A stretch of DNA of 6,261 nucleotides from the NCBI GenBank assembly GCA_030123645.1, contig JASJYE010000157.1, positions 1 through 6,261 of the forward strand. Reading direction: 5' to 3'. The notes beneath the pieces were generated by a model. It was not told where the DNA came from. It was given only the letters and a program-made list of their open reading frames with translations, and made no database searches. Both the position numbers and the translations under genes were made by a program. Source of the DNA: Candidatus Hydrogenedentota bacterium (GTDB taxonomy: Bacteria; Hydrogenedentota; Hydrogenedentia; Hydrogenedentales; GCA-2746185). Positions 1 to 4,763 of the stretch are shown here, one piece after another; position 1 is the first letter of the stretch, and each line of letters opens with the position of its first letter.

Positions 1-66
1 AAGATTATACTGATACGTTCGCTGCTACCGCGCCGTCGTCCGAAAACGGGTGCCACCGCCCAACTT

Positions 67-91
67 GTTGGTTCATCACGGATTTCCGTGA
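67..91 (+). repeat. Left terminal inverted repeat, itself a hairpin
   Basis: Bases 67-88 match the reverse complement of 393-414 at 21 of 22 positions. Within this end, 76-91 is a near-perfect palindrome (TCACGGA-TT-TCCGTGA, 7-bp arms) able to form a hairpin or cruciform. Hairpin-forming ends are typical of REP-type elements mobilised by single-strand (Y1/RAYT) transposases; that link is inference. Confidence 0.6.
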
Positions 92-187
92 AAGGCCGCC
101 GGCGTTCTAAGGAAGCAATACGCGTCGACGTTGAATGCATAGGCCAATCTCTTGGGGCTATGCTTGCTCTCGCAGCACAAACTATCC

Positions 188-273
188 CTCCCCCTCGATG
201 GGGGAGCTTAGGTGGGGGTGAGGCCTCGTTCGCGACCCTACCCCTCCCCTGACCCCTCCCGCAAGGGGAGGGG
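188..273. repeat. Paired C/G-tract hairpins, intergenic repeat
   Basis: Two compact hairpins frame this block. CTCCCCC/GGGGGAG (188-194 with 200-206) has a 5-base loop, and CCCCTCCC/GGGAGGGG (253-260 with 266-273) also has a 5-base loop. Between them lie GGTGGGGGTGAGG and CCCTACCCCTCCCC tracts that could pair with each other, plus the palindrome GAGGCCTC (220-227). Blocks of this general type, alternating C-run and G-run hairpins, occur as dispersed intergenic repeats in many Gram-negative genomes. No T tract follows on the plus strand, so it is a poor intrinsic terminator. Confidence 0.6.
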
Positions 274-311
274 GATTTGTTAGGCTAAGACACCGCTATC
301 GTTAATCTTGA

Positions 312-375
312 ACAACGGCAGCCTCCTTTCTATGTTCTCCTCTCTTGCAAGATGAACAATGAGCGTTGCCGTTGT
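312..375. repeat. 9-bp inverted repeat enclosing a 10-bp palindrome
   Basis: ACAACGGCA at 312-320 is exactly complementary to TGCCGTTGT at 367-375. The 46-base interval contains the perfect palindrome TCTTGCAAGA (343-352). On the minus strand the interval also reads AAAGGAGG, which resembles a Shine-Dalgarno sequence, but the frame after it ends within about eleven codons. It is internal to the MITE-like element. Confidence 0.45.
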
Positions 376-383
376 CTTTGCTA

Positions 384-414
384 TTCATCAATCGGAAATC
401 CGTGATGAAGCAAC
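384..414 (-). repeat. Right terminal inverted repeat, itself a hairpin
   Basis: This is the partner of the repeat at 67-88. Its own dyad spans 384-409: TTCATCA, a two-base AT bulge, CGGA, an AA loop, TCCG, TGATGAA, giving 11 paired positions. The two ends therefore share a sequence and are each individually foldable, although their inner halves differ. Confidence 0.6.
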
Positions 415-418
415 TTGT

Positions 419-482
419 TTGGGGGTGCCTTCGAAGTCGGCACCGCACACCCCCAAGCTGCGCTTGACGCCGGAACGTCCGG
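419..482. repeat. Two adjacent dyads next to the MITE-like element
   Basis: TTGGGGGTG (419-427) is complementary to CACCCCCAA (448-456). An alternative nested pairing is GGTGCC (424-429) with GGCACC (439-444), around a loop containing the palindrome TTCGAA (430-435). A second small hairpin, CCGGA-ACG-TCCGG, follows at 470-482. No T tract follows either structure. They may belong to the same repeat family or be unrelated. Confidence 0.4.
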
Positions 483-651
483 TCTCGTATTGGCAGCCGT
501 GACTTCCTCTTCCTTAACGACTTCATGCTCACAACTGACAGAACGTATCTATCTAATCTTAAAATGCTCTAGTATTCAGGTTGGTCCTGGCTATTCGGGC
601 CGGGGTGTCTAAGTTTTGTATGACTCCGGCTGAGCCCCCGGGAGCGCGAGG

Positions 652-2604
652 CTAATTCTCCGATGGCCCGCCCTTGTTTTCCTCATCGACCACCGTGAAA
701 TCCGCGTCGACGGTCTCTGGATCCCCCGCGTCCGTTGGCTCGCCGCCGGAGGCCTCTTGTTCTTGGCCGTCGCCGCCTTGCGCGGAGCCTGCTGCTTCCT
801 GCGCCGCCGCGGCTGCGTACATTGCCTCGGCAAGTTTATGCGTCGCCTCGGTCAAGGCTTCCATGCCGGCTTCGATCGCCTCGGTGTCATCTGCTTCGAG
901 GGATTTCTTTAAGGCTTCCGCGGCCGATTCAATCTTTTCCTTGTCTTCAGAGCTTATTTTGTCGCCGTGCTCCTTGAGCGATTTTTCGGTCTGATAGATC
1001 AGTGAATCGGCGTTGTTGCGCATTTCGATGGACTTTTTCTTAGCCGCGTCATCTTGTGCGTTCGCTTCTGCGTCCTTGACCAATTGTTCAATTTCTTCTT
1101 CGCTTAGTCCGCTCGAAGATTCGATTCGAATTTTTTGTTCCTTGCCGGTTGCGAGGTCTTTTGCGGACACGTGAACCAGTCCATTGGCGTCGATGTCGAA
1201 AGACACTTCAATCTGCGGAACACCCCGGGGCGCGGGCATCATGCCCTCGAGGTTGAAGCGCCCTAGCGTCCGGTTCGCGCCGGCGAGTTCGCGCTCGCCT
1301 TGGAGCACATGGATGGTCACTGCGCTTTGATTGTCCGCGGCGGTGGAGAATATCTGCCGTTTCGTAACGGGGATTGTCGTGTTGCGCTCGATCAGTTTGG
1401 TGCAGATGCCGCCGAGTGTCTCGATTCCGAGCGAGAGCGGGGTCACGTCGAGAAGGAGCACGTCCTTCACGTCGCCGGAAAGGACCGCGCCCTGAATCGC
1501 GGCGCCCAGGGCGACCACCTCGTCGGGGTTCACCCCGCGGTGGGGCTCTTTGTTGAATAGGCCCTTTACGATTTCGCCTACCGCGGGCATGCGTGTCATT
1601 CCACCGACAAGTATGACCTCGTCGATATCTGCGTGCGTGAGGCCGGCATCCTCGAGGGCTTGCAGGCAAGGGTTTTTCGTGCGCTGGAGAAGGCCATCGC
1701 AGAGCTGCTCGAGCTTGGCGCGCGTCAGCGTAATGTTCAAATGTTTCGGCCCTGAGGCGTCGGCGCTGACGAAGGGGAGGTTCACGTCCGTCGTCATCGT
1801 CGTGGAGAGTTCGCACTTGGCCTTCTCAGCGCCTTCTTTCAAGCGTTGCAGGGCCATGGGGTCTTTGCGCAGGTCGATGCCCTGCTCGCGCAGGAACTCT
1901 TCTGCGAGCCAGTTGATGATCGTTTCGTCGAAATCGTCGCCGCCGAGATGCGTGTCACCGCTCGTGCTCATCACCTCGAAGCTGTCATCGCCAATGGCGA
2001 GGAGCGATACATCGAAGGTCCCGCCGCCGAGGTCGTAGACGACGACTTTCTCGTTCTTCTTTTTCTCGAGGCCATAGGCGAGCGCGGCCGCTGTCGGCTC
2101 ATTGATGATGCGCAGCACCTCGAGGCCGGCAATTTTCCCCGCATCCTTCGTGGCTTGGCGTTGAGAATCGTTGAAGTATGCCGGGACGGTCACAATGGCT
2201 TGTGTGACTTCTTCGTTGAGGTAGAGTTCGGCCGTTTCTTTCATCTTCTGCAGGATCATCGCCGAGATCTCGGGCGGCCGATAGGTCTTGCCCTGCACTT
2301 CCACTTGGCAATCGTCGCCTCTGGCGGCGCTCAAGGTATAGGGCACGAGCTCGCGCTCCGTAACGACTTCGCCATAGCGCCGGCCCATGAAGCGCTTGAT
2401 GGAGAAGATGGTATTCTCGGGGTTCGTCACGGCCTGGCGCTTTGCCACTGCGCCGATAAGGCGCTCTCCGTCTTTGGTGAACGCCACGACCGAAGGAGTC
2501 GTGCGGTTGCCTTCAGCGTTCGCAATGACCTGCGGCTCGCCGCCTTCCATGACGGCGACGCATGAGTTCGTGGTGCCGAGGTCAATGCCGATTACCTTAG
2601 CCAT
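652..2604 (-). CDS. dnaK: Molecular chaperone DnaK (Hsp70)
   Basis: This is the cytoplasmic ATP-driven Hsp70 chaperone, which binds unfolded segments and cycles with GrpE and DnaJ. The 650-residue product has the usual length. The nucleotide-binding domain (about 1-385) shows the phosphate-1 motif IGIDLGTTNS (5-14), Lys70, INEPTAAALAYG (167-178, with Glu169), the phosphate-2 motif DLGGGTFD (191-198, with Thr196 and Asp198) and ILVGGMTRMP (331-340). The hydrophobic interdomain linker DVLLLDVTPLSLG (381-393) leads into the substrate-binding domain (about 390-505, including DNQSAVTIHVLQGERE). A helical lid and an acidic, Gly/Gln-rich tail follow, ending ADFTVVDEEN. The segment at about 76-108 is the insert typical of Gram-negative DnaK. 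ATG is preceded on the minus strand by GGGAGGT about 9 bases upstream. It is the third gene after hrcA and grpE; dnaJ does not follow. Confidence 0.99.
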   Translation of the reverse strand: MAKVIGIDLGTTNSCVAVMEGGEPQVIANAEGNRTTPSVVAFTKDGERLIGAVAKRQAVTNPENTIFSIKRFMGRRYGEVVTERELVPYTLSAARGDDCQVEVQGKTYRPPEISAMILQKMKETAELYLNEEVTQAIVTVPAYFNDSQRQATKDAGKIAGLEVLRIINEPTAAALAYGLEKKKNEKVVVYDLGGGTFDVSLLAIGDDSFEVMSTSGDTHLGGDDFDETIINWLAEEFLREQGIDLRKDPMALQRLKEGAEKAKCELSTTMTTDVNLPFVSADASGPKHLNITLTRAKLEQLCDGLLQRTKNPCLQALEDAGLTHADIDEVILVGGMTRMPAVGEIVKGLFNKEPHRGVNPDEVVALGAAIQGAVLSGDVKDVLLLDVTPLSLGIETLGGICTKLIERNTTIPVTKRQIFSTAADNQSAVTIHVLQGERELAGANRTLGRFNLEGMMPAPRGVPQIEVSFDIDANGLVHVSAKDLATGKEQKIRIESSSGLSEEEIEQLVKDAEANAQDDAAKKKSIEMRNNADSLIYQTEKSLKEHGDKISSEDKEKIESAAEALKKSLEADDTEAIEAGMEALTEATHKLAEAMYAAAAAQEAAGSAQGGDGQEQEASGGEPTDAGDPETVDADFTVVDEENKGGPSEN

Positions 2605-2613
2605 AAATTCTTA

Positions 2614-2620
2614 ACCTCCC
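2614..2620 (-). promoter_or_regulatory. dnaK ribosome-binding site
   Basis: The minus strand reads GGGAGGT here, a strong Shine-Dalgarno match ending 9 bases before the ATG at 2604-2602. This fixes the dnaK start. The small dyad GCGGA-AAA-TCCGC lies just upstream (about 2627-2639). Confidence 0.8.
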
Positions 2621-2709
2621 GTAATATAGCGGATTTTCCGCGTGCGCGTTGGTTTAAGCGTTACCGTTCACGGCCTAAGACGCCAATGAAATCAAGGCTT
2701 TTCACGCTC

Positions 2710-2818
2710 AGAATACAAGAAAAGGGACAGACACGTCTTCGCTCGTGCCTCGCTTCGCTTGGGTCTACTTTTGAAACCACCCAAAAGTCCCTTTTTTGCT
2801 TAGCTTTCCGCGTATTCT
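2710..2818. repeat. Inverted-repeat element between grpE and dnaK
   Basis: Outer arms AGAATAC (2710-2716) and GTATTCT (2812-2818) are exact complements, as are inner arms AAAAGGGAC (2720-2728) and GTCCCTTTT (2787-2795). The spacing between outer and inner arms differs: 3 bases on the left and 16 on the right. The interior has the direct repeat CTTCGCT (2737-2743 and 2753-2759) and the hairpin ACTTTTG/CAAAAGT (2767-2773 with 2782-2788, 8-base loop). The GGGACAGACAC motif beside the left arm resembles sequences that I recall flanking REP-associated (RAYT, Y1-type) transposase genes; this is memory, not a search. No transposase frame is present. Confidence 0.55.
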
Positions 2819-2857
2819 TAGGGCGAGAATCCTCTGAACGCTTACGTTTAATCTCAT

Positions 2858-3493
2858 TTAGTCCGATGCCTGCTCTTCATCATCACCAAGGCTTACAACG
2901 ACTTTACTTGGGCGCAGAATCTGACCGCCCAGCTTGTAGCCGCGCTGAAATTCCTTTGCGACTTTGTCTTTGGGAACTTCCTCCGATTCGACCTGCGACA
3001 CCGCTTCGTGAACGTTGGGGTCGAAGGGTTGGCCGAGCGCTTCGATCGGCTCGAGGCCGTTACGCGCCAGGACCTCGAGCAATTGCTCTAGGACCATTTT
3101 GACGCCGTCGGCGAGCGGGCCGCTGGCGTTCTGGGTGTGGTCGAGGGCAAGTTCGAGGTTGTCAATGACGGGCAGTAGATCATGGATGAGGGATTCTGAG
3201 GCGGTCTTGCGAATGCGTTCGACCTCGCGTGCGCTTCGCTTCCGGTAGTTATCGAATTCAGCCCGGCCACGAAGAAGCTGGTCTTTCAACTCCCCCGCCT
3301 CGGCCTCGAGGGCCTCGAGGGGGTCGAGCGTTTCGACGGGAGACGCCTCCTCCTCGGATTCGACAGGCGAGCCGTCCGGCTGAGGCGCTGAGGTTTCGAG
3401 GCTATGTGCGGCGTCGGCTTCGGCGTCTTCGGCGTCTATCTCGGCCCGCAATTTGCGCTCGAGCTCGGTCTCTTGTTCGTTGTTTATCGTCAC
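2858..3493 (-). CDS. grpE: Nucleotide-exchange factor GrpE
   Basis: GrpE is the dimeric cytoplasmic co-chaperone that releases ADP from DnaK. The 211-residue product is of normal length. It has a highly acidic, probably disordered N-terminus (about 1-55), a long coiled-coil helix including ELKDQLLRGRAEFDNYRKRS (68-87), a bundle with DLLPVIDNLELAL (105-117), and the C-terminal beta-wing signature GQPFDPNVHEAV (154-165) and FQRGYKLGGQILRPSKVVVS (182-201). I chose the GTG at 3493-3491 because AGGAG lies 11 bases upstream and the sequence begins MTINNEQE. The frame stays open to an ATG at 3658, but that extension would run inside hrcA and encodes an Arg/Trp-rich sequence unlike GrpE. It lies 31 bases downstream of hrcA, so the two are surely co-transcribed. 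Confidence 0.97.
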   Translation of the reverse strand: MTINNEQETELERKLRAEIDAEDAEADAAHSLETSAPQPDGSPVESEEEASPVETLDPLEALEAEAGELKDQLLRGRAEFDNYRKRSAREVERIRKTASESLIHDLLPVIDNLELALDHTQNASGPLADGVKMVLEQLLEVLARNGLEPIEALGQPFDPNVHEAVSQVESEEVPKDKVAKEFQRGYKLGGQILRPSKVVVSLGDDEEQASD

Positions 3494-3504
3494 GCTCTTT
3501 GCTG

Positions 3505-3509
3505 CTCCT
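3505..3509 (-). promoter_or_regulatory. grpE ribosome-binding site supporting the GTG start
   Basis: The minus strand reads AGGAG in the short hrcA-grpE gap, 11 bases before GTG at 3493. It decides the start against the longer upstream ATG at 3658, which lies within hrcA. Confidence 0.7.
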
Positions 3510-3524
3510 AAGATGGTCCTCGCC

Positions 3525-4574
3525 TCAGCGCGCAAAACGCGTGAGGAGGTTGCCCAGACGCGAGGCCGTGTACTCGACGAGACCCGATAGGCGCGAATAG
3601 GACATCCGCCGGGGGCCAAGAACGCCCAGCATTCCCACCGTCTTACCGTCCACCTCATAAGGGGCCGAGACGAGGCTCAATTCTTCAAATCCCACTTGGT
3701 GCGCCTCCGAACCGATGACGACCCTCGAGGGATGTGGTTTCGGATTCAATATGCCCGCCCGCAAAAGGCCCGCGATTCGGTCGCGTTCCTCCAGCAGCCC
3801 AAAAACTTCCCGCACTTTGTCAACATCGTGAAACTCAGGTTGCTCGAAAAGTTGCGTGGTCCCCTCCAAAAACAGGCGCCCGGACTGGTTGTCTGGGAGC
3901 AATTGCAGCAGATCCAGCGCCTGTTCCGCCAAGCGCCGCTGTTCATCGATGAAGGCGTGCAGCTTTGATTCGAGCGAGGAGGAGAAGGCGTCTATGGGTG
4001 TGTGGCGGAAGTGCTCATTGAGAAAGCGGTTGAGGCGCTGCGCATCATCGGGGGTGATCCTTTTTGAAGTTTGGAGGACCATTGTGCGAACACCGCCGTA
4101 ATTGTCGGCAAGCAGAAAAGCCAGGCGTTGTTCGCCGATCGGCACAATTTCAACGTGCTCGACCAGCGCTACGTTTAGCGCCGGCGCTTCGACGATGCTT
4201 GTTTGATGCGAAATGAGCGCAAGCAGGTAGCTGGTTTGACGCAGGACCGCATCTGCATCATTCAGTTGGTCCGTGAGATGGCTCTCGATGCGACTGCGCT
4301 CACTCTGAGTTAGCTCTTGAATGCTCATGAGGCAATCGACATAATGCCGATAGCCATTGTCAGTTGGTATCCTGCCCGAACTCGTGTGGAGCTGTTGGAG
4401 GAAACCCATATCCTCGAGGTCCGCCATGACGTTGCGCACTGTCGCGGGGCTGATATCGAGCTCGAAGCGCTTCACGATGGCGCGGGATCCGACCGGCTCC
4501 GCGGTCGTGATGTATAGATGTACGACGGCCTGTAAAATAAGCTGTTCGCGTTCTGTGAGTTTAGAGTGAGGCAC
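3525..4574 (-). CDS. hrcA: Heat-inducible transcription repressor HrcA
   Basis: HrcA is the DNA-binding repressor of class I heat-shock genes. It binds the CIRCE operator, and its activity is maintained by a chaperonin (GroEL in the known systems). The 349-residue product has full length. An N-terminal winged-helix domain (about 1-75) contains LTEREQLILQAVVHLYI, EPVGSRAIVKR (26-36), SPATVRNVMADLEDMGFL (42-59) and HTSSGRIPT (63-71). A GAF-like and dimerisation region (about 85-349) ends with the conserved VVIGSEAHQVGFEELSLVSAPYE (285-307) and a GMLGVLGPRRMSYSR segment (314-328). The start is GTG at 4574-4572: AGGA lies 8 bases upstream, and an in-frame TAA immediately precedes the GTG, so no upstream start is possible. 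It is the first gene of the operon, directly behind a perfect CIRCE, which implies autoregulation. Confidence 0.98.
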   Translation of the reverse strand: MPHSKLTEREQLILQAVVHLYITTAEPVGSRAIVKRFELDISPATVRNVMADLEDMGFLQQLHTSSGRIPTDNGYRHYVDCLMSIQELTQSERSRIESHLTDQLNDADAVLRQTSYLLALISHQTSIVEAPALNVALVEHVEIVPIGEQRLAFLLADNYGGVRTMVLQTSKRITPDDAQRLNRFLNEHFRHTPIDAFSSSLESKLHAFIDEQRRLAEQALDLLQLLPDNQSGRLFLEGTTQLFEQPEFHDVDKVREVFGLLEERDRIAGLLRAGILNPKPHPSRVVIGSEAHQVGFEELSLVSAPYEVDGKTVGMLGVLGPRRMSYSRLSGLVEYTASRLGNLLTRFAR

Positions 4575-4582
4575 TTAGGGAT

Positions 4583-4586
4583 TCCT
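4583..4586 (-). promoter_or_regulatory. hrcA ribosome-binding site
   Basis: The minus strand reads AGGA 8 bases before the GTG start at 4574, and the TAA abutting the GTG excludes any longer form. It lies just downstream of CIRCE, so repressor bound there would sit between the promoter and the translation start. Confidence 0.65.
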
Positions 4587-4589
4587 GAT

Positions 4590-4616
4590 TTAGCACTCGC
4601 CAGAGAAGAGTGCTAA
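4590..4616 (-). promoter_or_regulatory. CIRCE operator (HrcA binding site)
   Basis: TTAGCACTC (4590-4598), a 9-base spacer, then GAGTGCTAA (4608-4616) match the CIRCE consensus TTAGCACTC-N9-GAGTGCTAA with no mismatch. It starts a few bases downstream of the transcription start expected from the hrcA promoter, where bound HrcA would block initiation or early elongation. It is the only CIRCE in the window, so control of grpE and dnaK by HrcA depends on read-through from here. Confidence 0.97.
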
Positions 4617-4627
4617 CAGCTTCTCGG

Positions 4628-4656
4628 AGCATACCATACGCGTTTGGGGCTGTCAA
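4628..4656 (-). promoter_or_regulatory. Sigma70-type promoter of hrcA-grpE-dnaK
   Basis: On the minus strand a perfect -35 TTGACA (4656-4651) is followed by a 17-base spacer and a -10 TATGCT (4633-4628, 4 of 6 consensus bases). The start would fall near 4621, just before CIRCE. A vegetative promoter combined with CIRCE is the classic arrangement for HrcA-controlled operons. Confidence 0.85.
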
Positions 4657-4677
4657 GCAGGGGGCTCGCCCCGCTTG
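4654..4677. promoter_or_regulatory. Dyad between the divergent promoters
   Basis: CAAGC-A-GGGG (4654-4663) can pair with CCCC-GCTTG (4669-4677), giving nine base pairs with one bulged A and a 5-base loop. It overlaps the hrcA -35 and lies upstream of the rightward promoter. It could be an operator or a chance GC-rich hairpin. On the plus strand CGTTTT follows, but no plus-strand gene ends here, so a terminator role is unlikely. Confidence 0.3.
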
Positions 4678-4693
4678 CGTTTTGCAGGCCGGG

Positions 4694-4722
4694 TTGACGC
4701 AATGCGGGCTGCTTGCTATCGT
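4694..4722 (+). promoter_or_regulatory. Sigma70-type promoter of the phosphodiesterase gene
   Basis: A -35 TTGACG (4694-4699, 5 of 6), a 17-base spacer and a -10 TATCGT (4717-4722, 4 of 6) point toward the gene at 4764. The start would be near 4729, giving a leader of about 35 bases. The -35 hexamers of the two divergent promoters are 37 bases apart, and CIRCE is too far behind this promoter to be expected to control it directly. Confidence 0.65.
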
Positions 4723-4746
4723 AGCTTTCCGCGATTTAGCGACTGT

Positions 4747-4757
4747 AAAGGGACAGA
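4747..4757 (+). repeat. AAAGGGACAGA motif at the phosphodiesterase RBS
   Basis: These 11 bases are identical to 2721-2731 in the left arm of the grpE-dnaK inverted-repeat element. Here the motif supplies the Shine-Dalgarno sequence (AGGGA at 4749-4753, 10 bases before the ATG at 4764). No complementary arm is visible nearby, so it may be half of a decayed element or a coincidence. Confidence 0.4.
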
Positions 4758-4763
4758 ATAACT

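Larger units (their letters stand above)
61..419. mobile_element. MITE-like non-autonomous element with 9-bp flanking direct repeats
   Basis: Bases 67-88 and 393-414 form a 22-bp inverted repeat with one mismatch, whose core reads TTCATCACGGATTTCCG on the left arm. The sequence CAACTTGTT occurs in direct orientation just outside, at 61-69 and 411-419, as a target-site duplication would. Taking those as the duplication leaves a 341-bp element (70-410) with no transposase frame inside, so it would depend on a transposase elsewhere. The interior carries C/G-tract hairpins (188-206, 253-273) and a 9-bp inverted repeat (312-320 with 367-375). A caution is that CAAC/GTTG also belongs to the inverted repeat, so part of the direct repeat is not independent evidence. 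The family is unknown to me, and a REP/BIME-type composite is the main alternative. Confidence 0.5.
1..651. other. Gene-free, repeat-rich region downstream of dnaK
   Basis: No open frame here has a credible ribosome-binding site together with a recognisable protein sequence. The short frames are arginine-rich or cross the palindromes, as expected of non-coding DNA. The region instead holds a MITE-like element (70-410) and further dyads (419-482). Bases 1-60 and 483-651 show nothing I can name. I also found no strong rho-independent terminator for dnaK: the hairpin at about 624-644 just after its stop codon is irregular and lacks a T tract on the minus strand. Confidence 0.7.
2605..2857. other. 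grpE-dnaK intergenic spacer (253 bp)
   Basis: This gap is unusually long for members of one heat-shock operon, given the 31 bases between hrcA and grpE. It has no CIRCE copy and no convincing sigma70 or sigma32 promoter reading toward dnaK; the only TATATT (2623-2628, minus strand) is too close to the ribosome-binding site and lacks a -35 partner. Most of the gap is taken up by an inverted-repeat element (2710-2818). dnaK is therefore most simply read from the hrcA promoter, unless the element or a non-canonical promoter contributes. Confidence 0.6.

Noticed and set aside
302..337. AAAGGAGG on the minus strand followed by a TTG-initiated mini-frame
   Set aside because: The Shine-Dalgarno match is good, but the frame ends after about eleven codons inside the repeat element and encodes nothing recognisable.
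302..546. Short minus-strand open frames across the right end of the MITE-like element
   Set aside because: The 76-codon frame is Arg-rich with no ribosome-binding site. The overlapping frame ending near 386 has no start codon. Both cross the palindromes and hairpins, so they are best read as non-coding.
415..612. Plus-strand 65-codon frame
   Set aside because: It begins within a repeat, lacks a ribosome-binding site and has low-complexity Ser/Thr/Ala content from the dyads.
624..651. Hairpin just after the dnaK stop as an intrinsic terminator
   Set aside because: The stem CTCC/GGAG plus GG/CC is bulged and the minus strand continues with TCATACAAAACTT, which has no T tract.
1846..2565. Plus-strand 239-codon frame antisense to dnaK
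   Set aside because: It mirrors dnaK codon structure, a common artefact opposite Hsp70 genes, and has no independent start signal or family match.
2623..2628. TATATT on the minus strand as a dedicated dnaK promoter
   Set aside because: There is no acceptable -35 at 16-18 bases, and the predicted start would fall in the ribosome-binding site.
2767..2797. ACTTTTG/CAAAAGT hairpin followed by a T run as a plus-strand terminator
   Set aside because: No plus-strand gene ends here, the stem is AT-rich, and on the operon strand the T run precedes the hairpin.
2686..3102. Plus-strand 138-codon frame over the grpE-dnaK gap
   Set aside because: Its start lies in the repeat element and its second half is the antisense of grpE; it has no family resemblance.
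3491..3658. Longer GrpE beginning at the ATG at 3658
   Set aside because: It would overlap hrcA by over 130 bases, its first 55 residues are Arg/Trp/Ser-rich and unlike GrpE, and the GTG at 3493 has a proper ribosome-binding site.
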